Origin: Marinobacter sp. X15-166B
Lineage (GTDB): Bacteria; Pseudomonadota; Gammaproteobacteria; Pseudomonadales; Oleiphilaceae
Assembly (NCBI RefSeq): GCF_001752365.1
Contig: NZ_MEIY01000001.1
Location: 3,048,820 to 3,112,819, forward strand
DNA: 64,000 bases
Direction: 5' to 3'
Shown here: positions 51,029 to 59,980 of the stretch, in pieces
Layout: every line of letters starts with the position of its first letter
Position numbering within the stretch: the first letter of the stretch is position 1
The notes under the pieces: model-generated
The model's database searches: none
What the model was told of the DNA's origin: nothing
The model's input: the letters and a program-made list of their open reading frames with translations, nothing else
Position numbers and translations under genes: made by a program

Positions 51029-51481
51029 ATGACTAATATCAAGCATAGCTATAAGTACGCCCACCGCGGTTTTACCCTGATTGAGATCATGGTGGTGATG
51101 GTTATTCTCGGCTTACTGGTAGCAATCGTTGCACCGAATATTATGGGGCGCAGCGACCAGGCCAAAGTAACCGTAAGCAAAACCCAGATGCGCAACATCG
51201 CCAACGCCCTGGATCTGTACCGGCTGGATAACAGTCACTACCCGTCAACCCAGCAGGGCCTGGAAGCCCTGGTCAGACGTCCCAGTGGCAACCCGGAACC
51301 CAAAAACTGGAATCCGGATGGCTACCTCAAAAGCGTCCCCGAGGATGCCTGGGGGAACCCCTACCAGTACATCAGCCCCGGGGTGGAAGGCCCTTATGAC
51401 TTGTACTCTTACGGCTCCGATGGCCGTGAAGGTGGCGAGGGTGATGCGGCGGATATCAGTATCTGGCAGATTCAAAACTGA
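51029..51481 (+). CDS. gspG: type II secretion major pseudopilin GspG
   Basis: 150 residues. The type III signal ends RG|FTLIEIMVVMVILGLLVAIVAPN, with the prepilin-peptidase site after glycine and glutamate at position 5. The C-terminal part has the GspG calcium-loop region SHYPSTQQGLEALVRRPSGNPEP...NPDGYLKSVPEDAWGNPYQYISPG and ends with YSYGSDGREGGEGDAADISIWQ. It forms the pseudopilus filament. Separated by 35 bases from gspF, the longest gap in the operon apart from the leader, with purine-rich GAGACACC before the ATG. Confidence 0.97.
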   Translation: MTNIKHSYKYAHRGFTLIEIMVVMVILGLLVAIVAPNIMGRSDQAKVTVSKTQMRNIANALDLYRLDNSHYPSTQQGLEALVRRPSGNPEPKNWNPDGYLKSVPEDAWGNPYQYISPGVEGPYDLYSYGSDGREGGEGDAADISIWQIQN

Positions 51482-51486
51482 CCCCG

Positions 51487-52020
51487 ATGAGCGCGTCTCC
51501 ACGGACCCATGGGGGCTTTACCCTGATCGAAATTTTGGTCGTGCTGGTGGTGGTCGGCTTACTGGCGGCCTTGGCGGTCGCTAATCTGGGGGGCAGTGCC
51601 CAGAACCGGGAATGGGAGAACGAGGTCCGGGAGATTTACCTGCTTATGCAGACTGCGGCGGAACAGGCCATTCTGAATAACGAGGAGCTGGGTTGGCTGC
51701 TCGAAGGCAACAGTTATCGTTTTGTGCGGTTCGATGACCAGGCCACGCGCTGGGAAAAAGCGCAGGAGCGGTTGTTCCGGCCCCGCAGCCTGCCTGAGTG
51801 GCTGGTATTGACCCCGCAGGTGGAAAGCGGCCTGCCAAGGCTGACCACCCGCGAATCCACCCTGCGCCCCGATGTGGTGTTTTTTTCCAGTGGTGAAACC
51901 ACCCCCTTTGAGTTGCAGGCCACGGTGGGTCGGGACACCAGCCGGGTACATCGCATTGTCGCTGACGGGATCGGCGGACTGGAATGGCTCAAACCGGGTG
52001 ATGACGAGGCCGACCGGTGA
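51487..52020 (+). CDS. gspH: type II secretion minor pseudopilin GspH
   Basis: 177 residues with prepilin signal GG|FTLIEILVVLVVVGLLAALAVANL. The mature part has the GspH-like REIYLLMQTAAEQAILNNEELGWLLEGNSYRFVRFD. It begins five bases after gspG and overlaps gspI. It sits at or below the tip complex of the pseudopilus. Confidence 0.93.
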   Translation: MSASPRTHGGFTLIEILVVLVVVGLLAALAVANLGGSAQNREWENEVREIYLLMQTAAEQAILNNEELGWLLEGNSYRFVRFDDQATRWEKAQERLFRPRSLPEWLVLTPQVESGLPRLTTRESTLRPDVVFFSSGETTPFELQATVGRDTSRVHRIVADGIGGLEWLKPGDDEADR

Positions 52021-52412
52021 ATTGCAAGTACGTACTGGCTCCAGGCAAGGGATTCACGCTGATTGAAGTGCTGGTGGCCTTGCTGGTGTTCAGCCTTATC
52101 GCTTCGGCCGCATCGCAAGTGGGTAGCCAATACATCAACAGTTACCAGACCGTCCGTGACAAAACCCTGGCCGCCTGGATTGCAGAAAACCGGATGAACG
52201 AGCTGCGCCTTGCCGAGACATTTCCCACCCTGTCCGAAACTTCCCGGGATCTGGATTACGGCACCGACCGCTGGCTGATTGCCACCGCAGTGAAGGGCAC
52301 GCCCGAACCGAGCATTCGACGCATCGACATCACCGTGTCCCGCTACGCGGATCTGGCGGGTGAACCAAGACCGGTGCATACCTTGTCGGGATTCATCGGA
52401 GCGCCGCCATGA
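52017..52412 (+). CDS. gspI: type II secretion minor pseudopilin GspI
   Basis: 131 residues with prepilin signal KG|FTLIEVLVALLVFSLIASAASQV and the GspI-typical WIAENRMNELRL, where the A-E-N-x-x-N-E-L motif is diagnostic. It starts at a GTG (52017) overlapping the gspH stop codon. With GspJ and GspK it forms the tip of the pseudopilus. Confidence 0.94.
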   Translation: MNCKYVLAPGKGFTLIEVLVALLVFSLIASAASQVGSQYINSYQTVRDKTLAAWIAENRMNELRLAETFPTLSETSRDLDYGTDRWLIATAVKGTPEPSIRRIDITVSRYADLAGEPRPVHTLSGFIGAPP

Positions 52413-53149
52413 CCCGGCAGTCCGGATTCACCTTGATGGAAGTACTGATCGCTGTGACCATCACCGCCGTTATCGGCCTGGGAGTGTGGCAGGTGATGTC
52501 CAGCGTCGTCCTGTCCCGGGACCGGGTCGACGAAGTGGCCGGAGAGTTCAACCGGTTACAGCAAACCTGGCTGATGATTGAGCGGGATATCGGTCAGGTG
52601 GTGAATCGTTCGGTGCGCAACATGTACGGTGACAGCGAGCCGGCGCTCACCAGTGTGCACGGGGATTTTTCGTTGTTGCTCACCCGTCAGGGCTGGCGCA
52701 ATCCTTTGGGTGAGAAACGTTCGGAACTGCAGCGCGCGGGCTATGAGTTCACCGGCGACGAATTGCGTCGGCGCTACTGGCTGATGCTTGATCAGGGGCA
52801 GGATGACACGAGCCGCGACCAGCTGCTGCTGGGCAATGTCACGGGCTTCGACATCCGCTTTTTGAATGAAGGTCGCAGGTGGGTCTCGCAATGGCCAACG
52901 GAAGAGGCCATGAACAACGTCGGTCTGCCAGGAAGCCGCTCAGCGACGCTCAGCCTGCCCATGCCCCTGGCGGTGGAAATCACACTCACCCATGAGCGTT
53001 TCGGTGTCCTGACACGGCTGTTTACCTTGCCGAATTTCAGCAAGCGGGCCGCTCAGCGGGTTATCAGCGCTGGCAATGTGGCTCCGGTTCAGGCTCCGCC
53101 GCCGGACGAAGCCGATGCTGCCTCAGAACCTGACGGAGCGGCACAGTGA
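52409..53149 (+). CDS. gspJ: type II secretion minor pseudopilin GspJ
   Basis: 246 residues. Prepilin signal SG|FTLMEVLIAVTITAVIGLGVWQV, then GspJ marks LQQTWLMIERDIGQVVNRSVRNMYGD, and FRLLNEG-like FDIRFLNEGRRWVSQWP near the C-terminus. The start overlaps gspI (ATGA). The C-terminal tail is rich in proline and acidic residues, slightly longer than usual. Confidence 0.94.
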   Translation: MTRQSGFTLMEVLIAVTITAVIGLGVWQVMSSVVLSRDRVDEVAGEFNRLQQTWLMIERDIGQVVNRSVRNMYGDSEPALTSVHGDFSLLLTRQGWRNPLGEKRSELQRAGYEFTGDELRRRYWLMLDQGQDDTSRDQLLLGNVTGFDIRFLNEGRRWVSQWPTEEAMNNVGLPGSRSATLSLPMPLAVEITLTHERFGVLTRLFTLPNFSKRAAQRVISAGNVAPVQAPPPDEADAASEPDGAAQ

Positions 53150-54153
53150 TCAGGGTGGCGCGTACCGTGCACCGGCAGCAAGGGGTGGCACTGATCATGG
53201 TGCTCCTGGCAATGGCGCTGGTCGTTATGCTGGTCAGTGGCATGACCCAGCAGCAGTCGGTCCGGGTATTTCGCACGGGACATTATCTTGCGCAGCAGCA
53301 AGCACTGAGTATCGCCCTCGGCAGCGAAGCCTTTGCCCAACAGGTGTTGATCAAGGATCTGGAACAGGACAAGGAAGACGGAACGCTGGTTGATAGCCCC
53401 GATGAATTCTGGAACCAGTACGCTGCAGTGCTGCCGGTTGATGACCGGGGAGTTGTTGAAGTGCAGATTGACGATCTGGGGGGGCGCATTAATCTGAATA
53501 ATCTGGTCAACGCGACAACTGAAGCGCAACAGCTGACCCGCAAACGGGTCGCGCGCTTGTTGGAGCTTCTGGACATCAGCAGTGTGCACGTCGAAGCCCT
53601 GATCGACTGGGTAGATGCGGATGATCAGACCATAAACGCCTACGGTGCTGAAGACGGCGTCTATCTGCAACAGGATCCCCCTTACCGCGCGGCCAATCAA
53701 CCGTTCGTTAATGTGAGTGAATTACGGTTGATTGATGGTATGACGGAAGACGCTTACCAACGGCTGTTGCCCCACGTTACCGTTGTGCCCGTGTCGGGGC
53801 TCGGGATCAATGTTAATATGGCCAGTGGGCCGGTGTTGCAGGCGCTGGATGAACGGCTGACGGCGCAGCAGGCAGCGGCTATTCTGGCTAAGAGGAAAGA
53901 GGGGCGATTTGAGAGCCTGGTGGATTTTCTGGCGTTGCCCGAGTTTGCCGGACTGGGGATGACGGCCGCGGGCTTATCCCTGCAAACTTATTTTTTCGAG
54001 GTTGTTTCACAAATAACCTATGACGATCGTACCACGAGTCTGGTGAGCCTGATGTTTCGGAACCCCGAAGAAAACGAGGTGTTGACCGTTCAGCGGGACT
54101 CTGGCCAAAAGAACCGTATTACCAAACAACCGTTCGCCGTTCCCGAAGGCTAA
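53146..54153 (+). CDS. gspK: type II secretion minor pseudopilin GspK
   Basis: 335 residues, the large tip pseudopilin. Prepilin signal QQG|VALIMVLLAMALVVMLVSGM; the absence of glutamate at position 5 is the known GspK feature. The mature part has VVEVQIDDLGGRINLNNLV, RLLELLDISSVHVEALIDWVDADDQTINAYGAEDGVY (calcium-site region) and NQPFVNVSELRLIDGM. The C-terminal domain has INVNMASGPVLQALDERLT. It begins at a GTG (53146) overlapping the gspJ stop. Confidence 0.95.
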   Translation: MIRVARTVHRQQGVALIMVLLAMALVVMLVSGMTQQQSVRVFRTGHYLAQQQALSIALGSEAFAQQVLIKDLEQDKEDGTLVDSPDEFWNQYAAVLPVDDRGVVEVQIDDLGGRINLNNLVNATTEAQQLTRKRVARLLELLDISSVHVEALIDWVDADDQTINAYGAEDGVYLQQDPPYRAANQPFVNVSELRLIDGMTEDAYQRLLPHVTVVPVSGLGINVNMASGPVLQALDERLTAQQAAAILAKRKEGRFESLVDFLALPEFAGLGMTAAGLSLQTYFFEVVSQITYDDRTTSLVSLMFRNPEENEVLTVQRDSGQKNRITKQPFAVPEG

Positions 54154-54172
54154 TCCAAGGACATTCATCCCT

Positions 54173-55480
54173 ATGTCATACCACCTTTACGTTCGGCCAG
54201 AATCCTTGCCCACGGTCGATCCGGCTGCCAGCTACCCGGTGCCGCGGTTTGACTGGGTGCTGCTGGATGCCAGTGGTGCAGTGATTGCGCGTGGCGAAGG
54301 GGAGGGTCAAAGCAGCATCGAGCAGACTCTGGCGCAGAATGCGCTTACCAACGTGCGCCTGATCGGTTTGATTCCTGCCGACGAGGCGGTTTTATGTGTG
54401 GCGCAATTGCCCGCGAGGCAAACCCGCTATATCCGTCAGGCGCTGCCGTTTGCCGTTGAGGAGCAATTGGCTCAGGATATCGAAACCGTCCATCTGGCGC
54501 TGGGAAAACGCATTGGCGATAGCGGTTATCGGGTTGCCGCGATCGATCACCAGAAAATGGCCCATTGGTTCGAGCTGTTCTCGGGCTGGTCCCAGCTGCA
54601 GCTGGAAGCGCTGTATCCGGATGCAAGCCTGCTGCCGATAGAACAGCAGGAGTGGAGCATTTGCCTCGATGGCCCGGTCGCTCTGGTTGCCAACCGCAGC
54701 GGAGAGTGGCTGCGGTTACAGGTGGGCAATCTGCCGTTGATTGCCGATAACCTTGCGACCGGGGTCACAGAAGAGATCGCCACCGAGCGGGTGACCCTGG
54801 TTGGTTCGTCGGAAGACCTGAGCCGGCACTCTGCCACCATCACCGCGCTGGCGGCGTCTGGAACTCTAGAACTGCAGCAGAAAACACTGGAAGTGACGGC
54901 ATTAGAGTTGTTGGCAATCGCCCACCATCAACGACTCTGCGACCCGGTGAATTTGTGTGAAGGGCCTTACAGCGTGGTCGATCGCAGCCGATCGCCCCTC
55001 CAGCCCTGGAAACCAGCCATCGCAATCGCATGCCTCTGGTTCCTGGTCCAACTGGGTATTGAAGCGGGTATGGGGGTCTACCAGCAGCAACAGGCGCAAC
55101 AATTTGAGCAGCAGGCAATGGCCCTGTACCAGCAGTCGTTCCCGGACGACCGGCGCACCCACAGCGGCAACGTCAGGCGCGTTGTGGAGGGGCAGCTCCG
55201 GCAGCTGGGTACCAGTGGACAGGAGGCCGACTTCCTGACCCTGCTGAAATACGTTGGCCAGCAATACACCCGGTTGCCGGGTAAGAATGCCGTCACTTTC
55301 AACTCGCTTAACTACAGTCAGGCGAGGGGCGAGCTGGTGGTGGATCTACGCGCAGACAGTTTTGACAAGCTCAATGCGTTGCGCGGCGCACTGGTGAACA
55401 CTGGACTGGAGGCGGATATCGGCTCAGTCGTGAATGAATCAAGCGGTGCCCGTGGCCGTCTGACCATATCCGGAGGTTAA
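54173..55480 (+). CDS. gspL: type II secretion inner-membrane protein GspL
   Basis: 435 residues. The cytoplasmic actin-like N-terminal part carries VRLIGLIPADEAVLCVAQLPARQTRYIRQALPFAVEEQLAQDIETVHLALG. One transmembrane helix follows at about residues 280-297 (PAIAIACLWFLVQLGIEAGM). The C-terminal periplasmic ferredoxin-like domain has FNSLNYSQARGELVVDLRADSFDKLNALRGAL. It recruits GspE to the membrane and binds GspM. It begins 19 bases after gspK, with AAGGA upstream. Confidence 0.94.
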   Translation: MSYHLYVRPESLPTVDPAASYPVPRFDWVLLDASGAVIARGEGEGQSSIEQTLAQNALTNVRLIGLIPADEAVLCVAQLPARQTRYIRQALPFAVEEQLAQDIETVHLALGKRIGDSGYRVAAIDHQKMAHWFELFSGWSQLQLEALYPDASLLPIEQQEWSICLDGPVALVANRSGEWLRLQVGNLPLIADNLATGVTEEIATERVTLVGSSEDLSRHSATITALAASGTLELQQKTLEVTALELLAIAHHQRLCDPVNLCEGPYSVVDRSRSPLQPWKPAIAIACLWFLVQLGIEAGMGVYQQQQAQQFEQQAMALYQQSFPDDRRTHSGNVRRVVEGQLRQLGTSGQEADFLTLLKYVGQQYTRLPGKNAVTFNSLNYSQARGELVVDLRADSFDKLNALRGALVNTGLEADIGSVVNESSGARGRLTISGG

Positions 55481-55484
55481 AGTT

Positions 55485-56009
55485 TTGGTTAACAAACTAA
55501 AGAGGTCCAGATTGCTGCAGCAACTGACCGCCCGGTTTGATCAGCTGCCCAGACGTGACCAGCAGGCGCTGACGATATTAATGGTAGCCCTGGTGTGCGC
55601 CGCGGTTTATTTTCTGATCTGGCGACCGGTGGCGGACTTTAATGACCGCGCCGAAGCAGACCGGATCCGCGCCGCGGAACTGCACAGCTGGATGCAGACC
55701 AATCAGCCCGCCCTGCAAAGGCTGGCTCAGATGCACACCGGGGCCACCGCCGCATCGCATATTGCTGATAGCCGCGGGTTGATGTCAACGGTTACCCGCA
55801 GCGCCAGAGAGTCGGGTCTTGCGCTGAGCAGGTTCGAACCCAGTGGCGACAAAGCCATGCGGGTGTGGCTTGAAAATGTCAGTTTCAAACAGGTTGCGGC
55901 CTGGCTGGAATTGCTGGGAAAGGAGTATGGTGTAGTGGTGGGACAGGCTGCTTTTGACCGCCGGGAGACGCCCGGTATGGTCTCGGTGCGGCTGACCTTG
56001 AACATCTGA
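55485..56009 (+). CDS. gspM: type II secretion inner-membrane protein GspM
   Basis: 174 residues: a cytoplasmic helix (LKRSRLLQQLTARFDQLPRRDQQALTI), one transmembrane helix (LMVALVCAAVYFLIWRPVADF) and a small periplasmic ferredoxin-like domain (ARESGLALSRFEPSGDKAMRVWLENVSFKQVAAWLELLGKEYGV). It partners GspL. The start is a TTG at 55485, supported by GGAGG eight bases upstream. It is the last gene of the gsp operon; gspN, gspO and gspD are not in the window. Confidence 0.92.
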   Translation: MVNKLKRSRLLQQLTARFDQLPRRDQQALTILMVALVCAAVYFLIWRPVADFNDRAEADRIRAAELHSWMQTNQPALQRLAQMHTGATAASHIADSRGLMSTVTRSARESGLALSRFEPSGDKAMRVWLENVSFKQVAAWLELLGKEYGVVVGQAAFDRRETPGMVSVRLTLNI

Positions 56010-56045
56010 TTGCATGACCGGGGTATCACAATGAGGGGTGATGAC

Positions 56046-56684
56046 ATGGCACACGGATCGATCGTTCGTCTGGATGAAACTGCACTCAATGAAGCAAAGT
56101 CGGTCCTGTATCAGGCGTATCGGCACGAACCCACCTTCCAGTATTTGTTCAACCACCGGCAAGCGGGCTATGAGCAGCGCGTCCGCGCGACTATTCGGGA
56201 GTTGATCACTCTGTACCTTGAGCTGGGGCAGGATGCCATCGGCATCCTGTCAGGCGAAACCCTGGTGGCCGTCGCGTTTATAGGCAATCCTGATTTGCGT
56301 CTGGATCTGCCCAACCGGTTCAGTTGGCGTCTGCGGATGATGCTGACCGCCGGCTTTGCCTCGACCCAACGCTATATCGAATACCATGAGGCCATTCGCA
56401 AGTTATTGCCCAGCGAGCAGACCCACCACTTGCCCCTGATGGGGGTGCACCCCAAATACCAGAACCGGGGGTTTGGCCGGCAACTGCTGTCGGAAGTCGG
56501 CCAGTTATGTGCCGCCAGTCACCAGGGTAGCGGTCTGGTTCTGGACACTGGCAATAGTCACTATCTGCAATTTTACCAATCCGAAGGTTTTCGTAGTCTG
56601 GGACAGGTTAAGCTGGGCGATTTTGAAGATTATGTACTGTTTCGCGAAACAGCACCGACAGACGCTGTTTCAGAAGTGAGTTGA
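56046..56684 (+). CDS. GNAT-family N-acetyltransferase
   Basis: About 212 residues. The N-terminal half (IVRLDETALNEAKSVLYQAYRHEPTFQYLF) resembles the broad GNAT group seen beside T2SS genes. The acetyl-CoA site is MGVHPKYQNRGFGRQLLSEV (Q/R-x-x-G-x-G/A), followed by GLVLDTGNSHYLQFYQSEGFRSLG, with the typical N-x-x-Y-x-x-F-Y-x-x-x-G-F end. The substrate is unknown. ATGs at 56031 and 56046 are both possible; the latter has GAGGGG upstream. It lies between gspM and the glutathione reductase gene, separated from gspM by only 36 bases. Confidence 0.85.
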   Translation: MAHGSIVRLDETALNEAKSVLYQAYRHEPTFQYLFNHRQAGYEQRVRATIRELITLYLELGQDAIGILSGETLVAVAFIGNPDLRLDLPNRFSWRLRMMLTAGFASTQRYIEYHEAIRKLLPSEQTHHLPLMGVHPKYQNRGFGRQLLSEVGQLCAASHQGSGLVLDTGNSHYLQFYQSEGFRSLGQVKLGDFEDYVLFRETAPTDAVSEVS

Positions 56685-56708
56685 TGAAGCAATTGATAAG
56701 GAGACTTT

Positions 56709-58069
56709 GTGTCTGAAAGCCAGGATTTTGATCTGATCGTAATTGGAGCCGGTTCCGGCGGGGTCCGTTTGTCGCGTATGGCGGCGCAGGCGGGTGCCCG
56801 GGTTGCAGTCGTTGAGTCCCGCTATCTGGGCGGCACTTGTGTCAACGTTGGCTGTGTACCCAAGAAGCTGTTCGTGTACGGAGCCAGTGTCATCGACGAG
56901 TTGGAAGGCGCTGCCGGCTATGGCTGGAATCTGCCTTCAGAGCAGGTAAAGTTTGACTGGCCGACACTGGTTGCAAACAAGAACACCGAGATTGAACGCC
57001 TCAATGGCATTTACGGGAACCTCCTGGGCAATGCCGGCGTCACCATCATTGAAGGCACCGCGTCCCTGGCAGACGCCAATACGGTCGAGGTCGCCGGTAA
57101 ACAATACCGCGCCAAACACATCACCATTGCCACCGGCAGCTGGCCGGTTATACCGGAAATACCCGGCAGCGAACACATCGTGACCTCCAATGAAATGTTT
57201 TTTTGCCGCAATTGCCCAAACAGGCGGTCATCTGGGGAGGCGGTTACATCGCAGTCGAGTTCGCGGGCATTCTTGCCGGCCTGGGTGTGGAAACCACGCT
57301 GGTCTATCGGGGCGATCTGTTCCTGCGCGGGTTCGATGACGATGTGCGGGTGTTCACGGCGGCCGAAATGCGCAAGAAGGGCGTCGATCTCAAGTTTGGT
57401 GTGACCCTGACTTCTGTCCGGACTGACGGCGACCAGTATCAACTGGAACTGTCTGACGGCACCACCATGCAGACCGGTCTGGTTATGGGTGCCACCGGGC
57501 GCCGGGCGCTGGTGGATGGACTGGGACTGGAAGAGCTCGGGGTGGAGTTCACCGACTCCGGGCACATCAAGGTGGATGAATATTTTCAGACCTCGGTGCC
57601 ATCTATCCGGGCGTTGGGCGACGTCATTGGCACGCCCCAACTGACTCCGGTGGCCCTTGCCCAGGCGATGGTACTGACTCGCCGGTTGTTTGGTGATGGC
57701 CAGGGTGAAATGGATTACCGTCATATTCCCACCGCTGTGTTCTGCCAGCCTAATATCGGTACCGTAGGCCTGACCGAAGCAGAAGCAATCGCCGCGGGGC
57801 ACTCCGTGAGCATCTTCATGTCTGAATTCAGGCCCATGAAGCATACGTTGAGTGGCAGCGAAGAGCGCTGCATGATGAAGCTGGTGGTTGATAAGGACAG
57901 CGATGTGGTGCTCGGTGCCCACATGGTGGGTACTGACGCGGGTGAAATCACCCAGGGACTTGGAGTTGCCATGAAGGCAGGAGCCACCAAGGCGCAGTTT
58001 GACAGCACCCTGGGGATTCACCCGACAGCCGCTGAAGAGTTTGTTACCATGCGCCAGCCGGTGCGTTAA
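56709..58069 (+). pseudogene. gor: glutathione-disulfide reductase, interrupted by a single-base frameshift
   Basis: A dimeric FAD/NADPH enzyme that keeps glutathione reduced. The first frame (GTG at 56709, AAGGAG six bases upstream) has [50 protein letters not shown], with the redox pair C-x4-C. The second frame continues with [30 protein letters not shown] (NADPH fold), IRALGDVIG, and ends with LGIHPTAAEEFVTMR, with the catalytic HPT. Frames switch at a run of seven T's (57198-57204). Eight T's would give [17 protein letters not shown] without interruption. As given, the first frame ends after a nonsense tail at 57404. Real loss, slippage-dependent expression or a read error are all possible. 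Confidence 0.92.
57198..57204 (+). repeat. T7 homopolymer at the gor frameshift
   Basis: Seven consecutive T's after ATG, where one more T would restore the gor reading frame. Homopolymers of this length are prone to slippage during replication, transcription and sequencing. Confidence 0.85.
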
Positions 58070-58199
58070 CGACTCCAGAGCCGCATGCCGCCTGCGGGGG
58101 CGCTGGCCTGGATACGGCGTCATTACCGGTCACCGGTCAGTGTTGCCCCGCGTGTTGCGCCGCCTGAACAGCCATTTATTAATTGGAGAACCGCAGCTG

Positions 58200-58874
58200 A
58201 TGAACTGCTGGGATGTGTTGGGCATCGAGCCCACCCGAAATCGTGCCTCGATTGACGAAGCCTACCAACAACAGGCTAAATTTGTATCCAGCGATGACAG
58301 CGCACGCTTGGACGAAGCCTACCGTGACGCCTTGGTGGAAGCGGGTTATGAAGCGCCCACACCGGCACCCCGCCAGGATGAACAGCATCAGCAGCCCGCC
58401 CCCCAACAGGCGCCGGAGCGGCAGACGGCCCCGGTTGCCCTGTCGACTCGGGAGCAACAGGTGGTGCGGGAAGTGGTCATCCAGATTGAAGCGCTGTTGA
58501 ACGATGATGGCCGTCGCAATGATCCGGACATATGGGGCGCCATTCTCACCGAACCACCGGCGGAGGATGCCCCGATCAAGGGGGCCATTGCCGACAGTCT
58601 GGAGCCGCGAGTGCGCCCCATGGCGCGCAATGGGCAGCTGGCCGCGCCGGTGGCCCATGCACTGGGCAACTGGTTCGGCTGGCCTGAGCTGGCCGGTGCG
58701 TCAGCGACGCCCACGGTTCCGGACATACAACCCGGGGGGGCGCAGAGTGAATCACCAACTGACCAGGAGCTCGACAAGCCCCAGCTGATTAATTTCTGGC
58801 CCGCGGTAATCGGCTGGATAGCGGCGCTCGTCATCCTTACCATGCTGTTTGGTGGTATGGGCGGTGGGGGCTAG
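58200..58874 (+). CDS. J-domain-like protein with C-terminal membrane anchor, lacking HPD
   Basis: A 224-residue protein. The N-terminal 45 residues (MNCWDVLGIEPTRNRASIDEAYQQQAKF...DEAYRDALVEAGYE) resemble the first and last helices of a J-domain, but the HPD-containing middle is absent. A proline- and glutamine-rich linker (PTPAPRQDEQHQQPAPQQAPERQ) follows, then a helical domain, and one C-terminal transmembrane helix (FWPAVIGWIAALVILTMLFGG). It could be a non-catalytic J-like adaptor. The ATG at 58200 has GGAG about ten bases upstream. No clear operon partner; it follows gor after 130 bp. Confidence 0.75.
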   Translation: MNCWDVLGIEPTRNRASIDEAYQQQAKFVSSDDSARLDEAYRDALVEAGYEAPTPAPRQDEQHQQPAPQQAPERQTAPVALSTREQQVVREVVIQIEALLNDDGRRNDPDIWGAILTEPPAEDAPIKGAIADSLEPRVRPMARNGQLAAPVAHALGNWFGWPELAGASATPTVPDIQPGGAQSESPTDQELDKPQLINFWPAVIGWIAALVILTMLFGGMGGGG

Positions 58875-58899
58875 GTTTCACTGCAATGGAGACCGCCAC

Positions 58900-59574
58900 A
58901 TGAATATATTGATGGTATTAACCTCTCACGATCAATTGGGTGAGACAGGTAACAACACCGGGTTTTGGCTCGAAGAGTTTGCCGCCCCGTATTACGTGTT
59001 CAAAGACGCAGGCATGAAGGTAACCCTGGCTTCACCCATGGGTGGACAGCCGCCTGTTGACCCGAACAGCCAGACCGATGACGCCCGGACGGCGGCCACC
59101 GAGCGCTTTAATCAGGACCCGGTTGCGCAAAAAGCCTTGTCCGTCACCCGCGTGCTAAGCACGGTCAATGCCACCGATTACTGCGCTATTTTCTATCCGG
59201 GGGGACACGGGCCTTTGTGGGATCTGGCGGAGGACAAAACATCCATCGCCCTGATCGAAGCGTTTTACAAGGCGCAGAAACCCGTGGGCGCCGTCTGCCA
59301 TGCCCCGGGAGTATTCCGTCACACCAAAATCGACGGTAAGGCTTTGGTGGCAGGCAAGGCCGTGACCGGCTTCAGCAACTCGGAAGAGGCCGCAGTCGAA
59401 TTGACCGAAGTGGTTCCATTTTTGGTCGAGGACATGCTCAAAGAAAGGGGCGGGAAGTATTCCTGTGGGGATGACTGGGCCAGTTACGTGGTCACCGATG
59501 GTCACCTGGTAACCGGGCAAAACCCTGCCTCCTCGGAAGACGCCGCCAAGGCGTTATTGGCATTGCTGAATTGA
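58900..59574 (+). CDS. DJ-1/PfpI superfamily protein (Hsp31-like)
   Basis: 224 residues, class I glutamine-amidotransferase-like fold. It shows ILMVLTSHDQLGETGNNTGFWLEEFAAPYYVFKDAG (with the conserved glutamate), CAIFYPGGHGPLWDLAED, and the nucleophile elbow GAVCHAPGVF (Cys-His). It closely matches the type 1 glutamine amidotransferase domain proteins related to Hsp31/HchA, which detoxify methylglyoxal or protect proteins. The ATG at 58900 has GGAG upstream. A link with the preceding gor gene in oxidative or carbonyl stress is plausible but not shown. Confidence 0.9.
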   Translation: MNILMVLTSHDQLGETGNNTGFWLEEFAAPYYVFKDAGMKVTLASPMGGQPPVDPNSQTDDARTAATERFNQDPVAQKALSVTRVLSTVNATDYCAIFYPGGHGPLWDLAEDKTSIALIEAFYKAQKPVGAVCHAPGVFRHTKIDGKALVAGKAVTGFSNSEEAAVELTEVVPFLVEDMLKERGGKYSCGDDWASYVVTDGHLVTGQNPASSEDAAKALLALLN

Positions 59575-59622
59575 ACCGGACAGTCTGATCGGCGGGATCT
59601 GGAAAAAAATTGGCTTGGCAAG

Positions 59623-59647
59623 GACTGCACCGCGGGGCGGTGCAGTC
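59623..59647. terminator. bidirectional terminator hairpin
   Basis: GACTGCACCG-CGGGG-CGGTGCAGTC forms a perfect 10-bp stem between the convergent DJ-1 gene and the cytochrome gene. On the minus strand a T-run (T7) follows 14 bases later. Confidence 0.7.
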
Positions 59648-59656
59648 ATCCACTTC

Positions 59657-59968
59657 TTACTGACCAGTCGCTTTTGCCACGTAATGAGCAACCGCTTTCA
59701 TTTGTTCTTCACTCAAGCTTGCTGAGTAATCGGGCATGATACCCACACCGCCGTTCAGTGCATTGAACACCTGATCTTCCGACGGCTTCAGCTCGTCCAG
59801 ATCAGGACCAACGGCACCGGCCGAGCCGGCGTCGTTCAGCGTGTGGCAGATCGTGCACGAAGGCATGGCCTGCTCGGAAAACAGCTTTTTGCCGGTATCG
59901 TACAGATCATCTGCACTGGCAAACGTTGTACCCATGGACAAAACGGCAGCGACTACAAAAACTCTCAT
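59657..59968 (-). CDS. sorB: monohaem cytochrome c, SorB-like sulfite dehydrogenase subunit
   Basis: A 103-residue periplasmic cytochrome c: signal peptide MRVFVVAAVLSMGTTFASA, haem motif CTICH, GPDLDELKPSEDQVFNALNGG, and the methionine ligand region GIMPDYSASLSEEQMKAVAHYVAKAT. It lies 12 bases after the SorA-type gene and is its electron acceptor by analogy with the Starkeya SorAB complex. It would pass electrons from sulfite to the respiratory chain. The symbol is given from context; sequence alone supports a class I cytochrome c. Confidence 0.87.
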   Translation of the reverse strand: MRVFVVAAVLSMGTTFASADDLYDTGKKLFSEQAMPSCTICHTLNDAGSAGAVGPDLDELKPSEDQVFNALNGGVGIMPDYSASLSEEQMKAVAHYVAKATGQ

Positions 59969-59980
59969 ATACCAGAATCC

